From DASZHJ01 sp035581425 (GTDB taxonomy: Bacteria; Pseudomonadota; Alphaproteobacteria; ATCC43930; CGMCC-115725), in contig DATJVP010000058.1 of the NCBI GenBank assembly GCA_035581425.1, forward strand, positions 18,086 to 82,085: 64,000 nucleotides of DNA, in the 5' to 3' direction. Position 1 is the stretch's first letter. Every line of letters begins with the position of its first letter. The position numbers were made by a program, and so were the translations under genes. This document shows, one piece after another, positions 1-10,331 of this stretch. A model generated the notes under the pieces. That model did no database searches, was not told the origin of the DNA, and saw only the letters and a list, made by a program, of their open reading frames with translations.

Positions 1-1
1 G

Positions 2-448
2 CCGACGGTCATTCGCGGCGATTTCAAGTCTGCGCTCTCCGGCGCACCTGTCGCTGCCAGCGGCGAGGCCGTGCAGCTCCCGCTTTACGGCCGCATCGCA
101 GCGGGCACGCCGATCGAAGCGCTCCGCGACCAATCCACGACAGTGGGGATCCCCGCAAGCCTCATCGGCAGCGGTGATCACTATGCTCTCGAGGTTGCCG
201 GCGACAGCATGATCGACGCCGGTATTTTCGACGGCGACACCGTGATCATTCAGCGCTGCGAGACCGCCGAGAACGGCAGCATCGTGGTGGCCCTCATCGA
301 CGAGAACGAGGTGACCCTGAAGCGCCTGCGTCGGCGCGGCGCCTCGATCGCGCTCGAGCCCGCCAACAAGACCTACGAGACCCGGATCTTCGGTCCCGAC
401 CGAGTCAAGGTGCAGGGCCGGCTCGTCGGGCTGCTGCGGCAGTACTGA
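2..448 (+). CDS. lexA: LexA repressor, C-terminal part (5' end outside window)
   Basis: This is the self-cleaving SOS repressor; the window starts inside it, so the N-terminal DNA-binding domain is missing and the frame is open from base 2. The S24 peptidase domain is complete. The Ala-Gly cleavage bond lies in RIAAGTP (codons 101-106), the catalytic Ser is in AGDSMIDAG (codon 206-208), and the general-base Lys is in VTLKRLRR (codon 320-322). LexA is known to repress DNA-damage genes until RecA filaments trigger cleavage. The gene is followed on the opposite strand by comEC, and the two 3' ends overlap by 44 bases. Identity is secure; the promoter and SOS boxes cannot be judged because they are outside. 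Confidence 0.96.
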   Translation, partial: PTVIRGDFKSALSGAPVAASGEAVQLPLYGRIAAGTPIEALRDQSTTVGIPASLIGSGDHYALEVAGDSMIDAGIFDGDTVIIQRCETAENGSIVVALIDENEVTLKRLRRRGASIALEPANKTYETRIFGPDRVKVQGRLVGLLRQY

Positions 449-2582
449 CGGGCGCGCGGGCTGGCGCCCAAGGCCGCTGTCCCCGCCAATCGCGGACGCT
501 CTCGACGGTGATGGTATCGGCGTCGAGCCAGATCGCGTAACTCCCGTTCCTCCAGATATCGAAGCGGTCGATGACAGGCGTCCGCCGGCACGCCCCGCGG
601 CTCGGCAGCGAGGCGATCACGAGATCGGCGTGCGCGCAGTCCTCTTCGAGCGCGCTCCGGTCGCGCGCGAGGGCGACAGCCCAGCCACTCCGTCGATAGA
701 GACAGCCCTCGATGTCGCACGCGAGGAGGCCATCCGGGCTCGTGCCGTTCGCGGGAAAGACCGCTGAGACCGAGGTAGCGCCCCGGCGCGCCCAGGTCTC
801 GATGACGAAGCCGGAGCGCTTGCCGGCCTCGACGAGATAGGTTCCGTCGGCCGAGCGCACCGCCATCGCGCCGGAGTCCCCGTCGACGAGCAGGTCCGGC
901 GGCCGCGGCAGGAGGAGTGTCGCGTATCCGAGGGCGAGCGGCACCAGCCCCAGGAGGCGCCAGCGCCGCCGCCAGACGCAAAGCCAGAACCCGCCAAAGC
1001 TCAACAGCGCGAGGCCCCAGACCGGCATCGATGGCAGCACCGCGGCGGCGCCGGGCCAGGATGAGACTGCGAGGGCGATCTCCGCAATCGCCTCGATGCC
1101 CCACCCCATGGGCACGAGACCCCATTGCTCGAGGCCAATAGGCATGAGGAGACAGGAAAGCATCGCCCAGGGAATGACCCATATTCCCGTGAGCGGCACC
1201 GCGATCGCATTGGCGGCCGCGGAGTAGATTGGGAAGCGGTTGAAGTGGAATTCCGTGAGTGGCGCGGTGGCGAGGGTGGTGACGACGGTGGTGCAGAGCA
1301 CGCCCAGCAGATAGAGCGCGACCCGGCGGCCGAACCCGGCGCCGCGGTGCCATTCCCCGAGCGGCGCGCGAAAGGTCTCGTAGAAGCCAACGAGGCCGGC
1401 GACGGCGGCGAAGGACATCTGAAAGCTCGGGCCCACTGCCGCAAAGGGGCTCGCGAGCATGATCGCGAGCGCCGCCCATGCGAGCCCGCGCGCGGAAAGT
1501 GCCATACGGTCGACGAGGATCGCCAGCAGCACCAGCGCGGTCATGATGAAGGAGCGCCGCGAGGAGACCGTAGCGCCGGAGAGCAGCATGTAGGCAAAGG
1601 TCACGAGAAGCGCCAGCGCCGCTGCACCCTTCTTCGTATTGAACCGAAGCGCGAGCCACGGCACCAGCGCGAGCCCCGTGCGCAGCACCAGGAAAGCGAG
1701 CCCCGCGACCAGCCCCATGTGCAGACCCGCGATGACAAGGATGTGCGCGAGGCCGGCATCGCGGAAGGCCTGCGCGTCGCGCTCGGGGATTGCGTGGGTC
1801 TCTCCGGTGATGATCGCCGCGGCGATGGCGCCATCGCGCCCTGGGAGCGCCGCGAGAATACGCTCGGTCATCCGCGCGCGGAGCGCAGCGACCCAGACTT
1901 GCCAGCCGCCTTCCGCCTCGCCCGGCAGCGCCCGCACTCGCCCTTCTGCATAGCCCACCGCACCGAGCCGATCGAAATAGGCGCGGCGCTGAAAGTCGTA
2001 GGCACCCGGCATTGCCGGTCCGGGCGGCGGATAGAGCGCGGCCGTCAGTGCCACTGCAGTGCCCGGCAATGGCGCGCTCTCGCCGCGCCGCAAAGTGATG
2101 CGAATACGCGCAGGGAGCGCCGCAGGGTCAATGCGCCCAATGCGGCTGGGTTCGATCAAGATGCGTCGCCCCGCCGCGACCGGCTCGACCTCGACGACCT
2201 TGCCCTCGACCGCCGCGTGCGGAAGCGCCTTGGCAAGGACCGGCGCCGCCGCCATGAGCGTCTCGATCTGCGCTGCTGCGAAACCCGTGGCGATGGCGGC
2301 AATCGCGATCGCAGCCGGAGCCCCGCGCCCGGCCCGATGGGCGAGCGCCACGCCGAGCAGTGCGATCGGCGTCGCAGCCAATCCAATCCAGAGCGGCGGC
2401 TCGACCGTAAGCGAGAAATAGATTCCGATCCCGAGCCCCAGGAATACAGGAAGCCAGAGAAACCAGCGATCACGCTCTGCTTCGACGGCGCGGCCTAAGG
2501 CCGCGAAGGGACGCAAGCTCGGCAGCCGCGTCGTCGCCCAGCCTGCCACACCCGCGCCGATCCCCACCCCTGCGTTGGCCAT
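405..2582 (-). CDS. comEC: ComEC/Rec2-family DNA uptake channel protein
   Basis: A 725-residue polytopic inner-membrane protein of the ComEC/Rec2 family, which forms the channel moving single-stranded DNA into the cytoplasm during transformation. Helices near residues 40-115 match the N-terminal DUF4131 type. The Competence core follows, with [19 protein letters not shown] and [19 protein letters not shown] (roughly 240-295) and many helices to about residue 560. The C-terminal 150 residues resemble a degenerate metallo-beta-lactamase-like domain: it begins [13 protein letters not shown] and lacks an obvious HxHxDH motif. Its 3' end lies antisense over lexA. The lexA-comEC pairing is common in alphaproteobacteria. 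Whether this organism is competent cannot be told from here. Confidence 0.9.
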   Translation of the reverse strand: MANAGVGIGAGVAGWATTRLPSLRPFAALGRAVEAERDRWFLWLPVFLGLGIGIYFSLTVEPPLWIGLAATPIALLGVALAHRAGRGAPAAIAIAAIATGFAAAQIETLMAAAPVLAKALPHAAVEGKVVEVEPVAAGRRILIEPSRIGRIDPAALPARIRITLRRGESAPLPGTAVALTAALYPPPGPAMPGAYDFQRRAYFDRLGAVGYAEGRVRALPGEAEGGWQVWVAALRARMTERILAALPGRDGAIAAAIITGETHAIPERDAQAFRDAGLAHILVIAGLHMGLVAGLAFLVLRTGLALVPWLALRFNTKKGAAALALLVTFAYMLLSGATVSSRRSFIMTALVLLAILVDRMALSARGLAWAALAIMLASPFAAVGPSFQMSFAAVAGLVGFYETFRAPLGEWHRGAGFGRRVALYLLGVLCTTVVTTLATAPLTEFHFNRFPIYSAAANAIAVPLTGIWVIPWAMLSCLLMPIGLEQWGLVPMGWGIEAIAEIALAVSSWPGAAAVLPSMPVWGLALLSFGGFWLCVWRRRWRLLGLVPLALGYATLLLPRPPDLLVDGDSGAMAVRSADGTYLVEAGKRSGFVIETWARRGATSVSAVFPANGTSPDGLLACDIEGCLYRRSGWAVALARDRSALEEDCAHADLVIASLPSRGACRRTPVIDRFDIWRNGSYAIWLDADTITVESVRDWRGQRPWAPARAPVSTAAAARRAGPAP

Positions 2583-2774
2583 GCCCGGGGAGCCTAGCGG
2601 CGAGAGCGCTCATTTCCAATCGCCGTGGTAGAATTTTACTTTTCAACAGCCCGCGGACGTTGCGGCGGCGATTTTCATCCAATTGGCTCCGCGGCGACCC
2701 CGGCATGACGCTCTCGCGCGGATATGTTAGAGAGGCGAGAGGTCTCCATCACTTTCAGGCATCCCAGTCGCACG

Positions 2775-4196
2775 ATGAGTGTCGTCGTTCGCTTCGCTCC
2801 CTCGCCCACGGGCTTTTTGCACATCGGCGGCGCGCGCACCGCACTCTTCAACTGGCTTTTCGCGAAGCACCACAAAGGCCGGTTCCTGCTGCGCATCGAG
2901 GACACCGACCGCGCGCGCTCGACCCAGGCCGCGGTCGACGCGATCATCGCCGGGCTCAAGTGGCTGGAGCTCGATTGGGACGGCGAGATCGTGCTGCAGT
3001 CGACGCGGATGGAGCGTCACGCTGCGGTCGCCCGAGAGCTCCTCGCTGAGGGGCGCGCCTATCACTGCTACTGCTTGCCGGAGGAACTCGAGACGATGCG
3101 AGAGCGCGCGCGCAAGGAAGGAAGGCCGGTCCGCTACGACGGCACCTGGCGCGACCGCGACCCGAAGGACGCGCCGCCTGGCATTCCGCCGGTGATCCGT
3201 CTCAAGGCGGAGCAGGAAGGCGACACCGTAATCGAGGATCGCGTGCAGGGCCGCGTCGTCGTCTCGAATGCGCAGCTCGACGATCTCATCATCCTGCGCT
3301 CCGACGGCTCACCCACGTACAACTTCTCCGTCGTGGTGGATGATCATGACATGGCGATCACGCATGTGATCCGCGGGGACGACCACCTGACGAACGCCTT
3401 CCGACAGACGCAGATCTATCGCGCGCTCGGCTGGGCGGAGCCGGTCTTCGCGCATGTGCCCATGATCCTGGGGCCCGACGGGGCAAAGCTCTCGAAGCGC
3501 CACGGCGCGCTCGGCGTCGAGGCCTATCGCGACATGGGCTACCTGCCGGAGGCGTTGCGGAACTATCTCGTGCGCCTCGGCTGGGGTCATGGCGATGCCG
3601 AGATCATCTCGACGGAGCAGGCGATCGAATGGTTCGATCTCGACGGTGTCGGCCGCGCGCCCGCGCGATTCGACTTTGTGAAGCTCGCCAATCTCAACGG
3701 CCATTACATCCGTCAGGCCGATGACCAGCGCCTGGCGGAACTCGTGACGCCGAGCCTGGAGCAGAAGCTCGGGCGCAAACTCGATGCTGCGGAGGCGGCG
3801 CGTTTGCTGCGGGCCATGCCGGGGCTGAAACCGCGGGCAAAGACAATCGTGGAGCTCGCGGAGAATGCCCGTTTTTACGTGGAGCGGCGGCCCATCCCGC
3901 TCGACGACAAAGCGACGGCCACGCTGACGGCTGAGGCCCGACGATTGCTGCGCGAGCTCTCGGCCACGCTCGCGACCGTCCCCTTCGAGGCAGCGGCGCT
4001 CGAGGCGGCAGTGCGCGCGAGTGCAGAAAATGCGGGTGCCAAGCTCGGCCTGTATGCCCAACCGCTCCGCGCCGCACTCGCGGGCAGCACCACGTCGCCG
4101 CCGATATTCGAGGTAATGGAAGTACTTGGCCGCGAGGAAGCGCTCGGCCGGATGGCGGATGCGCTGGCCACCGAGCCGGCCGCTACACGCATTTGA
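2775..4196 (+). CDS. gltX: Glutamate-tRNA ligase
   Basis: A class I aminoacyl-tRNA synthetase that charges tRNA-Glu, and tRNA-Gln in organisms using the indirect pathway. The N terminus reads [20 protein letters not shown], which contains the HIGH signature as HIGG. The KMSKS loop appears as KLSKRHG near residue 244. The length of 473 residues is normal for bacterial GltX. I chose ATG 2775 because it places the HIGH motif about 15 residues in; an in-frame upstream start at 2724 would add an unconserved 17 residues. The gene lies directly upstream of gltA on the same strand, a usual alphaproteobacterial arrangement. Confidence 0.96.
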   Translation: MSVVVRFAPSPTGFLHIGGARTALFNWLFAKHHKGRFLLRIEDTDRARSTQAAVDAIIAGLKWLELDWDGEIVLQSTRMERHAAVARELLAEGRAYHCYCLPEELETMRERARKEGRPVRYDGTWRDRDPKDAPPGIPPVIRLKAEQEGDTVIEDRVQGRVVVSNAQLDDLIILRSDGSPTYNFSVVVDDHDMAITHVIRGDDHLTNAFRQTQIYRALGWAEPVFAHVPMILGPDGAKLSKRHGALGVEAYRDMGYLPEALRNYLVRLGWGHGDAEIISTEQAIEWFDLDGVGRAPARFDFVKLANLNGHYIRQADDQRLAELVTPSLEQKLGRKLDAAEAARLLRAMPGLKPRAKTIVELAENARFYVERRPIPLDDKATATLTAEARRLLRELSATLATVPFEAAALEAAVRASAENAGAKLGLYAQPLRAALAGSTTSPPIFEVMEVLGREEALGRMADALATEPAATRI

Positions 4197-4265
4197 TTCG
4201 CCTCAGCTCCGAGCCTATGCTTCATTCTGTTGCAGCGCACAACGCTTGTTCCAAGGAAGCGATCG

Positions 4266-5612
4266 ATGACCGTTCAGAGTTCGGGCACGGCCCCGGCGCC
4301 TAAGGGCCCCGCCAAGACCAATGAGAACGTCACCCTCGTCGACAACAGCAACGGGAAGGAAGTCGTGTTCCCGCTGCTGCCGGGGACGGTCGGACCCAAG
4401 GTGATCGACATCCGCAAGCTCTATGCGGAGACCGGCCATTTCACTTATGACCCCGGCTTCACCTCCACCGGCTCCTGCGAATCCAAGATTACCTACATCG
4501 ACGGCGACGTCGGTGAGCTGCTCTATCGCGGCTATCCCATCGAGGAACTCGCGGCGCACAGCGACTTCATGGAGGTGGCTTACCTTCTCACCAAGGGCGA
4601 GCTGCCGACCGCCCCGGAGAAGACGCAGTTCGAGCGCGACATCACCATGCACACCATGGTGCATGAGCAGATCAACAGCTTCTTCCGAGGCTTCCGTCGC
4701 GACGCGCATCCGATGGCGGTGATGTGCGGCGTGGTGGGCGCGCTCTCGGCCTTCTATCACGACAGCACCGACATCTCCGATGCGCATCAGCGGCTCATCG
4801 CGTCCTATCGGCTCATCGCGAAGATGCCGACGATTGCCGCCATGGCATTCAAGTATTCCGTGGGCCAGCCCTTCATGTATCCGCGCAACGATCTCAAATA
4901 CGCGGAGAACTTCCTGCACATGACCTTCGCGGTGCCCTGCGAGCCGTACAAGGTCAATCCCGTGCTCGCGAAGGCGATGGATCTGATCTTCCTGCTGCAC
5001 GCGGACCACGAGCAGAACGCCTCGACCTCGACAGTGCGGCTCGCGGGCTCGAGCGGCGCCAATCCCTTCGCCTGTATTGCAGCGGGGATCGCTTCGCTCT
5101 GGGGACCCGCGCATGGCGGCGCCAACGAGGCCGTGCTCAAGATGCTAATGCAAATCGGAACCAGGGACCGCATCCCCGAGTTCATCGAACGCGCCAAGAG
5201 CCGCGACGACCACTTCCGCATCATGGGTTTCGGCCATCGCGTCTACAAGAATTACGACCCGCGCGCGGCTGTCCTGCGCAAGGCCTGCCACGATGTGCTC
5301 GACGAGCTCGGCATTCGCGAGGAGCCGCTCCTCGATCTCGCCATGGAGCTCGAGCGCATCGCCCTCCACGACGAGTACTTCGTCTCCAAGAAGCTCTATC
5401 CCAACGTGGACTTCTATTCCGGCATCATCCTGCGCGCGATGGGCTTCCCGACCTCTATGTTTACCGCGCTCTTCGCGATCGCACGCACCGTGGGCTGGGT
5501 CGCGCAGTGGAATGAGATGATCGAGGATCCGAGCCAGAAGATCGGCCGGCCGCGACAGCTCTATACGGGCCATCCTCGCCGCCCCTTCGTGCCGGTCGAT
5601 AAGCGTGGCTAG
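4266..5612 (+). CDS. gltA: Citrate synthase (type II)
   Basis: Condenses acetyl-CoA with oxaloacetate to citrate, the entry step of the TCA cycle. The catalytic residues are visible: His in [15 protein letters not shown], His in [16 protein letters not shown], and Asp in [10 protein letters not shown]. The length of 448 residues, with an N-terminal beta-domain containing [21 protein letters not shown], fits hexameric NADH-sensitive type II enzymes. ATG 4266 is preferred because AAGGAA lies about eight bases upstream; a TTG at 4230 is in frame but less likely. Only 69 bases separate it from gltX, so the two are probably read together. The stop overlaps the start of a 65-codon reading frame. 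Confidence 0.96.
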   Translation: MTVQSSGTAPAPKGPAKTNENVTLVDNSNGKEVVFPLLPGTVGPKVIDIRKLYAETGHFTYDPGFTSTGSCESKITYIDGDVGELLYRGYPIEELAAHSDFMEVAYLLTKGELPTAPEKTQFERDITMHTMVHEQINSFFRGFRRDAHPMAVMCGVVGALSAFYHDSTDISDAHQRLIASYRLIAKMPTIAAMAFKYSVGQPFMYPRNDLKYAENFLHMTFAVPCEPYKVNPVLAKAMDLIFLLHADHEQNASTSTVRLAGSSGANPFACIAAGIASLWGPAHGGANEAVLKMLMQIGTRDRIPEFIERAKSRDDHFRIMGFGHRVYKNYDPRAAVLRKACHDVLDELGIREEPLLDLAMELERIALHDEYFVSKKLYPNVDFYSGIILRAMGFPTSMFTALFAIARTVGWVAQWNEMIEDPSQKIGRPRQLYTGHPRRPFVPVDKRG

Positions 5613-5802
5613 GCCGCAACGAAAAGGCGTCGGCGGCGGCTCGGCCGGCGGCGAGAGCGCAGCCCAGCGCAGGCGCCGGCAAACCGTCCCCGCGGCCGCT
5701 AACGACAACCGCATCTCACCCAAGCGGATCGGGCGCGGTCTATTGCTGCTTCTGGCCGCAGCAGCGCTGATGGGAATCCTGCTCCACTACGCCCTCGGCT
5801 AG
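5605..5802 (+). CDS. Small single-pass membrane protein, unknown function
   Basis: A 65-residue frame starts at a GTG inside the last codons of gltA (eight-base overlap, different frame), which suggests translational coupling. The first 40 residues are basic and low in complexity (RRRRQ, GGGSAGG). They are followed by a short link (ISPKRIGRG) and one hydrophobic helix, [20 protein letters not shown], ending at the C terminus. This would be a tail-anchored or type II membrane peptide. The stop overlaps the stop of the convergent enoyl-CoA hydratase by four bases. I recognise no family. The coding call rests on the gap-free packing and the sensible topology, so it is moderate. Confidence 0.5.
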   Translation: MARPQRKGVGGGSAGGESAAQRRRRQTVPAAANDNRISPKRIGRGLLLLLAAAALMGILLHYALG

Positions 5803-6572
5803 GGCCTCTGCCGTTTCAGGAAGGCTTCCATCCGCTCCGCGGGCTCGGCTGTCGCGTAGGCATCGGCAAAGGTGTCGATGCCGCGGCGGATCGCGGCGGA
5901 GGTCGTGAGCTCCTCCCACTGCCGGATGAGCGATTTCTGCAGCCGGATCGCGTGCGGTCCGGCCGCGAGGATTGCTGCAATCCATTCCTCGACGGCGGCA
6001 TCGAGTGCCTGCGCCTCGACCACGCGTTCGAGGAGACCCCAGCGCTCGGCCTTCTCTGCGTCGATGGTCTCGCCCGTGAAGAGGAGGCGGCGGGTCCGGC
6101 CCCAGCCGATGAGTTGCGGCAACAAGGCCGCCTCGATCACGGAGGGAATGCCGACCTTGACCTCGGGCATGCCGAGCTTGGCGCCGACGGCCGCGACGCG
6201 CATGTCGCAGGCGGCGGCGATCTCGAGCCCCGCGCCGAGCGCATAGCCCTCGATCCGCGCGATTGCCGGCACCGGGAGGCGCCGCAATCCCTCGCAGACG
6301 CGATGCAGCCCCGAGATGAACTCGCGTGCGGTCGAGGCGTCGAGCCCGGCCATCGCGCGAATGTCAGCGCCGCCGATGAAGGCCTTGCTGCCAGCACCGC
6401 GGAGCACCAGCACCCGCAGCTCCGCGTCACCGGCAAGCGCCGCAAGCACGCGTTCCAGCTCCGCCATCCGCGGGGGATCGAGGATGTTGAGCTTGCCTTG
6501 GTTCTCGACCGTGATCGTCGCAACGCGCCCCAGCGCGCCGCGCGTCTCCAGTTTGACCGCGACGCCCGCCAC
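5799..6572 (-). CDS. Enoyl-CoA hydratase/isomerase family protein
   Basis: A 257-residue crotonase-fold protein. The oxyanion-hole segments are visible as SKAFIGGADIRAM near residue 65 and EGYALGAGLEIAAACDMRVAA near residue 110. The following GAKLGMPEVKVGIPSV block is typical of the family, and a Glu (MPEVKVG) sits where hydratases carry a catalytic acid. Members hydrate or isomerise acyl-CoA thioesters in fatty-acid or amino-acid breakdown; the exact substrate cannot be read from sequence. The gene is alone with gloA on this strand: gloA ends 11 bases upstream of its start, so they may share a transcript. Confidence 0.9.
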   Translation of the reverse strand: MAGVAVKLETRGALGRVATITVENQGKLNILDPPRMAELERVLAALAGDAELRVLVLRGAGSKAFIGGADIRAMAGLDASTAREFISGLHRVCEGLRRLPVPAIARIEGYALGAGLEIAAACDMRVAAVGAKLGMPEVKVGIPSVIEAALLPQLIGWGRTRRLLFTGETIDAEKAERWGLLERVVEAQALDAAVEEWIAAILAAGPHAIRLQKSLIRQWEELTTSAAIRRGIDTFADAYATAEPAERMEAFLKRQRP

Positions 6573-6583
6573 GCCGCTACCGC

Positions 6584-7000
6584 TCAGGCGCGCTGGATCA
6601 GCTCGATCTTGTAGCCGTCGGGATCCTCGATGAAGGCGATCACGGTCGTGCCGAACTTCACGGGCCCTGGCGCACGCGTGATCTTGACGCCTTCCTTCCC
6701 GAGCTTCGCGCAGGTCGCATAGACATCGGGAACGCCGATCGCGAGATGTCCGAAGCCCGTGCCGAGCGCATAGGGCTCCTTCTGGTCCCAGTTGTAGGTG
6801 AGCTCGACCACGGTGCTGTCGGTCTCGTCGCCGTAGCCCACGAAGGCCAGCGAGTATTTGCCCTCGGGCACATCGCGCTTGCGCAGGAGCTGCATGCCGA
6901 GAAGTCGCGTGTAGAAATCGACGGATTTCTCAAGATCGAACACCCGCACCATCGTGTGAAGCATGCGGCCCTTGATCGCGCCTTCCGCTGCCGTGCTCAT
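6584..7000 (-). CDS. gloA: Lactoylglutathione lyase (glyoxalase I)
   Basis: Isomerises the methylglyoxal-glutathione hemithioacetal to S-lactoylglutathione, the first step of methylglyoxal detoxification. The 138-residue chain is a pair of VOC-fold modules. The four metal ligands appear in order: His in LHTMVRV, Glu in TVVELTYN, His in GFGHLAIGV and Glu in [29 protein letters not shown] is a characteristic GloA N terminus. I use the ATG eight codons inside the longest frame because the GTG-started extension (RARRRR) looks non-coding. It probably uses Ni or Co like other short GloA forms, but that is inferred from length. Confidence 0.95.
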   Translation of the reverse strand: MSTAAEGAIKGRMLHTMVRVFDLEKSVDFYTRLLGMQLLRKRDVPEGKYSLAFVGYGDETDSTVVELTYNWDQKEPYALGTGFGHLAIGVPDVYATCAKLGKEGVKITRAPGPVKFGTTVIAFIEDPDGYKIELIQRA

Positions 7001-7051
7001 GACTCTCCGCCTCCTCGCTCGCACTTTCGGTATCGACTGGGCGCGCGCACC

Positions 7052-8242
7052 TTAGGCCGCTCGTGCCTGCTCCGCAATGACCTGCAGCACCCGATCCGCG
7101 GCGCGAAGACCCGGCGACACGCCGCCTCGCCCGAGCCGCGCGAGGCCCTCCTCGCACGCTTCAAACTGCCGTTCGCGCGCGTGGCGATCGTCGAGGAGGC
7201 GTGTGAGCTCGGTTGCGAGCCGCTCCGGCGTGCAGGCCTCCTGCAGCAGCTCCGGTATCGCCGCCCGGTCCAGGATCAGGTTCACGAGATTGGCGAAACG
7301 CACTTTGACGAGGCGGCGCAGGATCGAGTGCGTGAGCGGATTGACGCGATAGGCCACCACCATCGGCACGCCCGCAAGCGCAAGCTCCAGCGTCACGGTG
7401 CCGGAAGCCGCGAGCGCGGCGTTGCTGGCGGCGAAGGCATCGTATTTCTCGGCGGTGCCCCGCAGCACGATTGTCCGGACCGGCCAATCCCGCACCGCCG
7501 CGCTCACTTCATCGAAGACGGTGCCGACCGTCGGGATCACCGCTCGGAGATCGCCGTAGCGATGCCGCAGGCGATCGATGGCGCCGCGGAAGATCGGCAG
7601 AAGCCGCCGCGCCTCGCCACGTCTGCTGCCTGGAAGAACCGCGATCACCGTGGCCTCCGGCTCGATCGCATGCCGGCGACGGAAACCCGCGCCGTCCCCC
7701 GCATCGGCCCCGCACTCCACCACTGGATGGCCGACGTAGCTCGTGGAGAGGCCGACCTTCTCGAAATAGGGCGGCTCGAAGGGCAGCAGCGTCATCAAGT
7801 GATCGTACCAGCGCGCCATACGACGGGCCCGGCCGGGCCGCCAGGCCCAGACCATGGGCGCGACGTAATGAATGAGCGGCACCCGCTCGCCGCGGCGGCG
7901 CAGGCGCTGTGCCACACGCCAGGTGAAGCCGGAGCTATCGATGGTGACGACGGCATCGGGCTGCAGCCGCCGGACGGCTGCGACCGTCTCCTCGACGCGG
8001 CGGAAGATGCGCCGCGCCCGCGGCAGGACTTCCGCGACGCCCATGACTGCGAGGTCCGAGATGGGCACCAGGCTCGGGAGGCCCGCAACCTCCATGTTCT
8101 CGCCGCCCACGCCCGCGAAGCGGACCGCGCCGTGTGTACGCTCACGCAGCGCCGCCATTAACCGGGCGCCGAGCGCGTCGCCCGAGGGCTCGCCCGCGAT
8201 CAGAAAGATGAGCGGACCCGGTGTCCCCGATCCCTCGCTCAT
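7052..8242 (-). CDS. lpxB: Lipid-A-disaccharide synthase
   Basis: A GT19 glycosyltransferase that joins UDP-2,3-diacylglucosamine and 2,3-diacylglucosamine-1-phosphate into lipid A disaccharide at the inner membrane. Characteristic blocks are FLIAGEPSGDALGARLM (residues 12-28), FAGVGGENM, VTIDSSGFTWRVA, HYVAPMVWAWRPGRA, VLPGSRRGEARRLLP and SGTVTLELALAGVPMVVAYR. The length of 396 residues is typical. The start ATG overlaps the lpxI stop as ATGA (8239-8242), indicating coupling. It is the last gene of the long minus-strand cluster. Longer frames upstream run antisense-like through lpxI and are not part of the protein. Confidence 0.96.
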   Translation of the reverse strand: MSEGSGTPGPLIFLIAGEPSGDALGARLMAALRERTHGAVRFAGVGGENMEVAGLPSLVPISDLAVMGVAEVLPRARRIFRRVEETVAAVRRLQPDAVVTIDSSGFTWRVAQRLRRRGERVPLIHYVAPMVWAWRPGRARRMARWYDHLMTLLPFEPPYFEKVGLSTSYVGHPVVECGADAGDGAGFRRRHAIEPEATVIAVLPGSRRGEARRLLPIFRGAIDRLRHRYGDLRAVIPTVGTVFDEVSAAVRDWPVRTIVLRGTAEKYDAFAASNAALAASGTVTLELALAGVPMVVAYRVNPLTHSILRRLVKVRFANLVNLILDRAAIPELLQEACTPERLATELTRLLDDRHARERQFEACEEGLARLGRGGVSPGLRAADRVLQVIAEQARAA

Positions 8243-9057
8243 CGAGCCGCGACCCCTATGACGAAGAGTCCCGCCTGATCCGCCGCGGCCGCCACCGCCG
8301 CACGATCGACGACGAGTGCGGCGCCAGCCTCGATCGCAATGCCTCTCAGCCCAGCCAGCGCCGCGGCCTCGACCGTGCGCACCCCGATCGTCGGCAAGTC
8401 GGCTCGGCGCTCCTGGCCGGGCTTGGCAATCTTGACTAGCACACCGCCAGGCCCGTCGCGGCGGAGCGGACCCGCGCGCGCAATCAGTGCATCGGTGCCG
8501 TCCGCTGCCTCGACCCCCAGCACGATCCCCTGCTGCACCACCGCCGCCTGTCCCACGTCGAGCGCACCCAACGCGCGCGCGACCTCGAGGCCGCGCGCGA
8601 TGTCCGCGCGCGCGAGATCGTCGGGCTCGATACGGCCGAGCGGCCCCTTGGGCGCGAGGAGGCCGCCGAGGACGCTTTCGATGCCGACCACGCGAAAGCC
8701 CTCGCTCTCGAGCTCCTTGATAATGGCGCTCAGCAAGCCGTCGTCGCCGAGCGCGCGCAGACCGACGCGGGCGAAGAATTTCGCAGCACGCCAATCCGGC
8801 ATCAGCGAGGCGAGCGAGGGCCGCCGCACCGGACCCGCCATCACGAGTTCCTCGACACCGTTCTCGCGGAGTACGCGGAGCCCTTCGGCGGCGGCACCGA
8901 GCCGCACGATCGCGTGGGGCGCATCGCCGAGGCGCTCGGGATCGGCCGCCCCTTGGAAGCCCAGTACGAATACCGGCCGCCCGGAGGCGCGGCAGGCATC
9001 GACGAGGCGCAGCGGCAGCTCGCCGGAACCGGCGAGGATGCCGAGCTTAGCCGCCAT
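8239..9057 (-). CDS. lpxI: UDP-2,3-diacylglucosamine diphosphatase LpxI
   Basis: Hydrolyses UDP-2,3-diacylglucosamine to 2,3-diacylglucosamine-1-phosphate, the step between LpxD and LpxB. LpxI is the alphaproteobacterial alternative to LpxH. The 272-residue sequence begins KLGILAGSGELPLRLVDACR. It carries VMAGPVRRPSLASLMPDWRAAKF, LSAIIKELESEGFRVVGIE and PGQERRADLPTIGVRTVEAA, blocks typical of the DUF1009/LpxI family. It overlaps lpxA by 11 bases upstream and lpxB by four bases downstream. Position between lpxA and lpxB fits the assignment. Confidence 0.95.
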   Translation of the reverse strand: MAAKLGILAGSGELPLRLVDACRASGRPVFVLGFQGAADPERLGDAPHAIVRLGAAAEGLRVLRENGVEELVMAGPVRRPSLASLMPDWRAAKFFARVGLRALGDDGLLSAIIKELESEGFRVVGIESVLGGLLAPKGPLGRIEPDDLARADIARGLEVARALGALDVGQAAVVQQGIVLGVEAADGTDALIARAGPLRRDGPGGVLVKIAKPGQERRADLPTIGVRTVEAAALAGLRGIAIEAGAALVVDRAAVAAAADQAGLFVIGVAAR

Positions 9058-9847
9058 TGACGCCCTGAGGACGGCAGAAGCCGCGCTGGGAGTCCGCGCG
9101 GATGAAGCTCACGATGTCCCGCACGGGCTCCACCTCCGGGAATTGCCGTGCCACTTCCTCGACGCGCTCCGCGAGCGTCCCGCCCTCGCCGAACAGCATC
9201 TGATATGCGGTGCGAAGCCCCTGGACCTGCTCGCGCGAGAAGCCGCGGCGCTGCAGGCCCACGATATTGAGGCCGACGAGACGCGCGCGGTCGCCGACCA
9301 CCTGGCCATAGGGGATCACGTCGCGCTCGACGCCGGTCACGCCGCCGATCATCGCGTGCTTTCCGATGCGCACGTACTGATGCACGGCAGAGAGACCGCC
9401 GAGGATCGCATAATCCTCGATCGTCACATGGCCCGCGAGGGTGGCGTTGTTCGCCATGATGACGCTGTCGCCGATGCGGCAGTCATGCGCGACATGGGCG
9501 CCCACCATGAAGAGGCAGCCGTCGCCGACCTTCGTCAGCATGCCGCCGCCACTGGTGCCGGGGTTCATGGTGACGTGCTCGCGGATGACGTTGCGGCGCC
9601 CGATCTCGAGCCGCGAGGGCTCGCCCTTGTATTTGAGATCCTGCGGCTGATGGCCGATCGAGGCGAAGGGGAAGATGCGCGTCCCGGCGCCGACCACGGT
9701 GCGGCCCGAGAGCGCCACGTGCGAGACGAGCTCGACATCTTCCTCGAGCACCGCCTCCGGACCCACGACGCAATAGGGACCGAGGCTTACTCCTGCCGCG
9801 ATCCGCGCGCGCGGGTCGACGATCGCCGTCGGATGGATGGTGGCCAT
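9047..9847 (-). CDS. lpxA: Acyl-ACP-UDP-N-acetylglucosamine O-acyltransferase
   Basis: Transfers a 3-hydroxyacyl chain from ACP to UDP-GlcNAc, the first step of lipid A synthesis. The left-handed beta-helix is built of hexapeptide repeats from IHPTAIVDPRARIAAGVSLGPYCVVGPEA onward. The catalytic His is in FMVGAHVAHDCRIG, and the C-terminal helical domain contains QVQGLRTAYQMLFGEGG. ATG 9847 gives 266 residues and begins ATIHPTAIV, like homologues. A GTG at 9862 overlapping the fabZ stop (GTGA) is an alternative that adds five residues. The order lpxD-fabZ-lpxA is the conserved one. Confidence 0.96.
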   Translation of the reverse strand: MATIHPTAIVDPRARIAAGVSLGPYCVVGPEAVLEEDVELVSHVALSGRTVVGAGTRIFPFASIGHQPQDLKYKGEPSRLEIGRRNVIREHVTMNPGTSGGGMLTKVGDGCLFMVGAHVAHDCRIGDSVIMANNATLAGHVTIEDYAILGGLSAVHQYVRIGKHAMIGGVTGVERDVIPYGQVVGDRARLVGLNIVGLQRRGFSREQVQGLRTAYQMLFGEGGTLAERVEEVARQFPEVEPVRDIVSFIRADSQRGFCRPQGVNGG

Positions 9848-9858
9848 GGCGGACGAGC

Positions 9859-10329
9859 TCACTCGTCCATAATCATTGCAGTATAGGTCGCCTCGGCGCA
9901 GAGCTTCCCATCGACTTTCGCTTGGGCCTCGAACTTCCAGACGTTGCCGCGGCTGCGCAGCGCCGTCACGTAGACCTTGAGCGTGTCGCCGGGCACGACG
10001 GGGCGGCGAAAGCGCGCGCTCTCGACGCTCATGAAGTAGACGAGCCGCGTCGCGGAGAGCGTGCCGAGAGTGTGGACCACCAGCACCGCCGCAGTCTGCG
10101 CCATCGACTCGATGATCAGTACCCCCGGCATTACCGGGCGCTTCGGAAAATGACCCTGAAAGAACGACTCGTTGATGCTGACATTCTTGATGCCGACGGC
10201 GCGCTCGCCCGCGACCACATCCGTTACTTTGTCGATCATCAGGAAGGGATAGCGGTGCGGGATCAATTCCATGATCCGCAGAATGTCGATCTCGCTCACG
10301 ATCGCGCTCGCGTGCTCGCGCGCTTCCAT
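9859..10329 (-). CDS. fabZ: 3-hydroxyacyl-ACP dehydratase FabZ
   Basis: Dehydrates 3-hydroxyacyl-ACP in fatty-acid elongation and competes with LpxA for the same 3-hydroxyacyl-ACP, which explains its place inside the lipid A operon. The 156-residue hot-dog protein shows the catalytic His in [13 protein letters not shown] and the catalytic Glu in [20 protein letters not shown]. The C-terminal [21 protein letters not shown] is also typical. It lies two bases after lpxD and ends at the lpxA start region, so the three genes are almost certainly co-transcribed. Confidence 0.96.
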   Translation of the reverse strand: MEAREHASAIVSEIDILRIMELIPHRYPFLMIDKVTDVVAGERAVGIKNVSINESFFQGHFPKRPVMPGVLIIESMAQTAAVLVVHTLGTLSATRLVYFMSVESARFRRPVVPGDTLKVYVTALRSRGNVWKFEAQAKVDGKLCAEATYTAMIMDE

Positions 10330-10331
10330 GA

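Noticed and set aside
1125..2498. A 457-codon open frame on the plus strand opposite comEC
   Set aside because: The translation is Arg/Glu/His-rich with no recognisable motif, while comEC is a coherent membrane protein on the other strand.
8243..8794. Apparent 180-residue N-terminal extension of LpxB
   Set aside because: Arg/Ala-rich out-of-frame reading of lpxI; the ATG overlapping the lpxI stop gives a normal-length LpxB.
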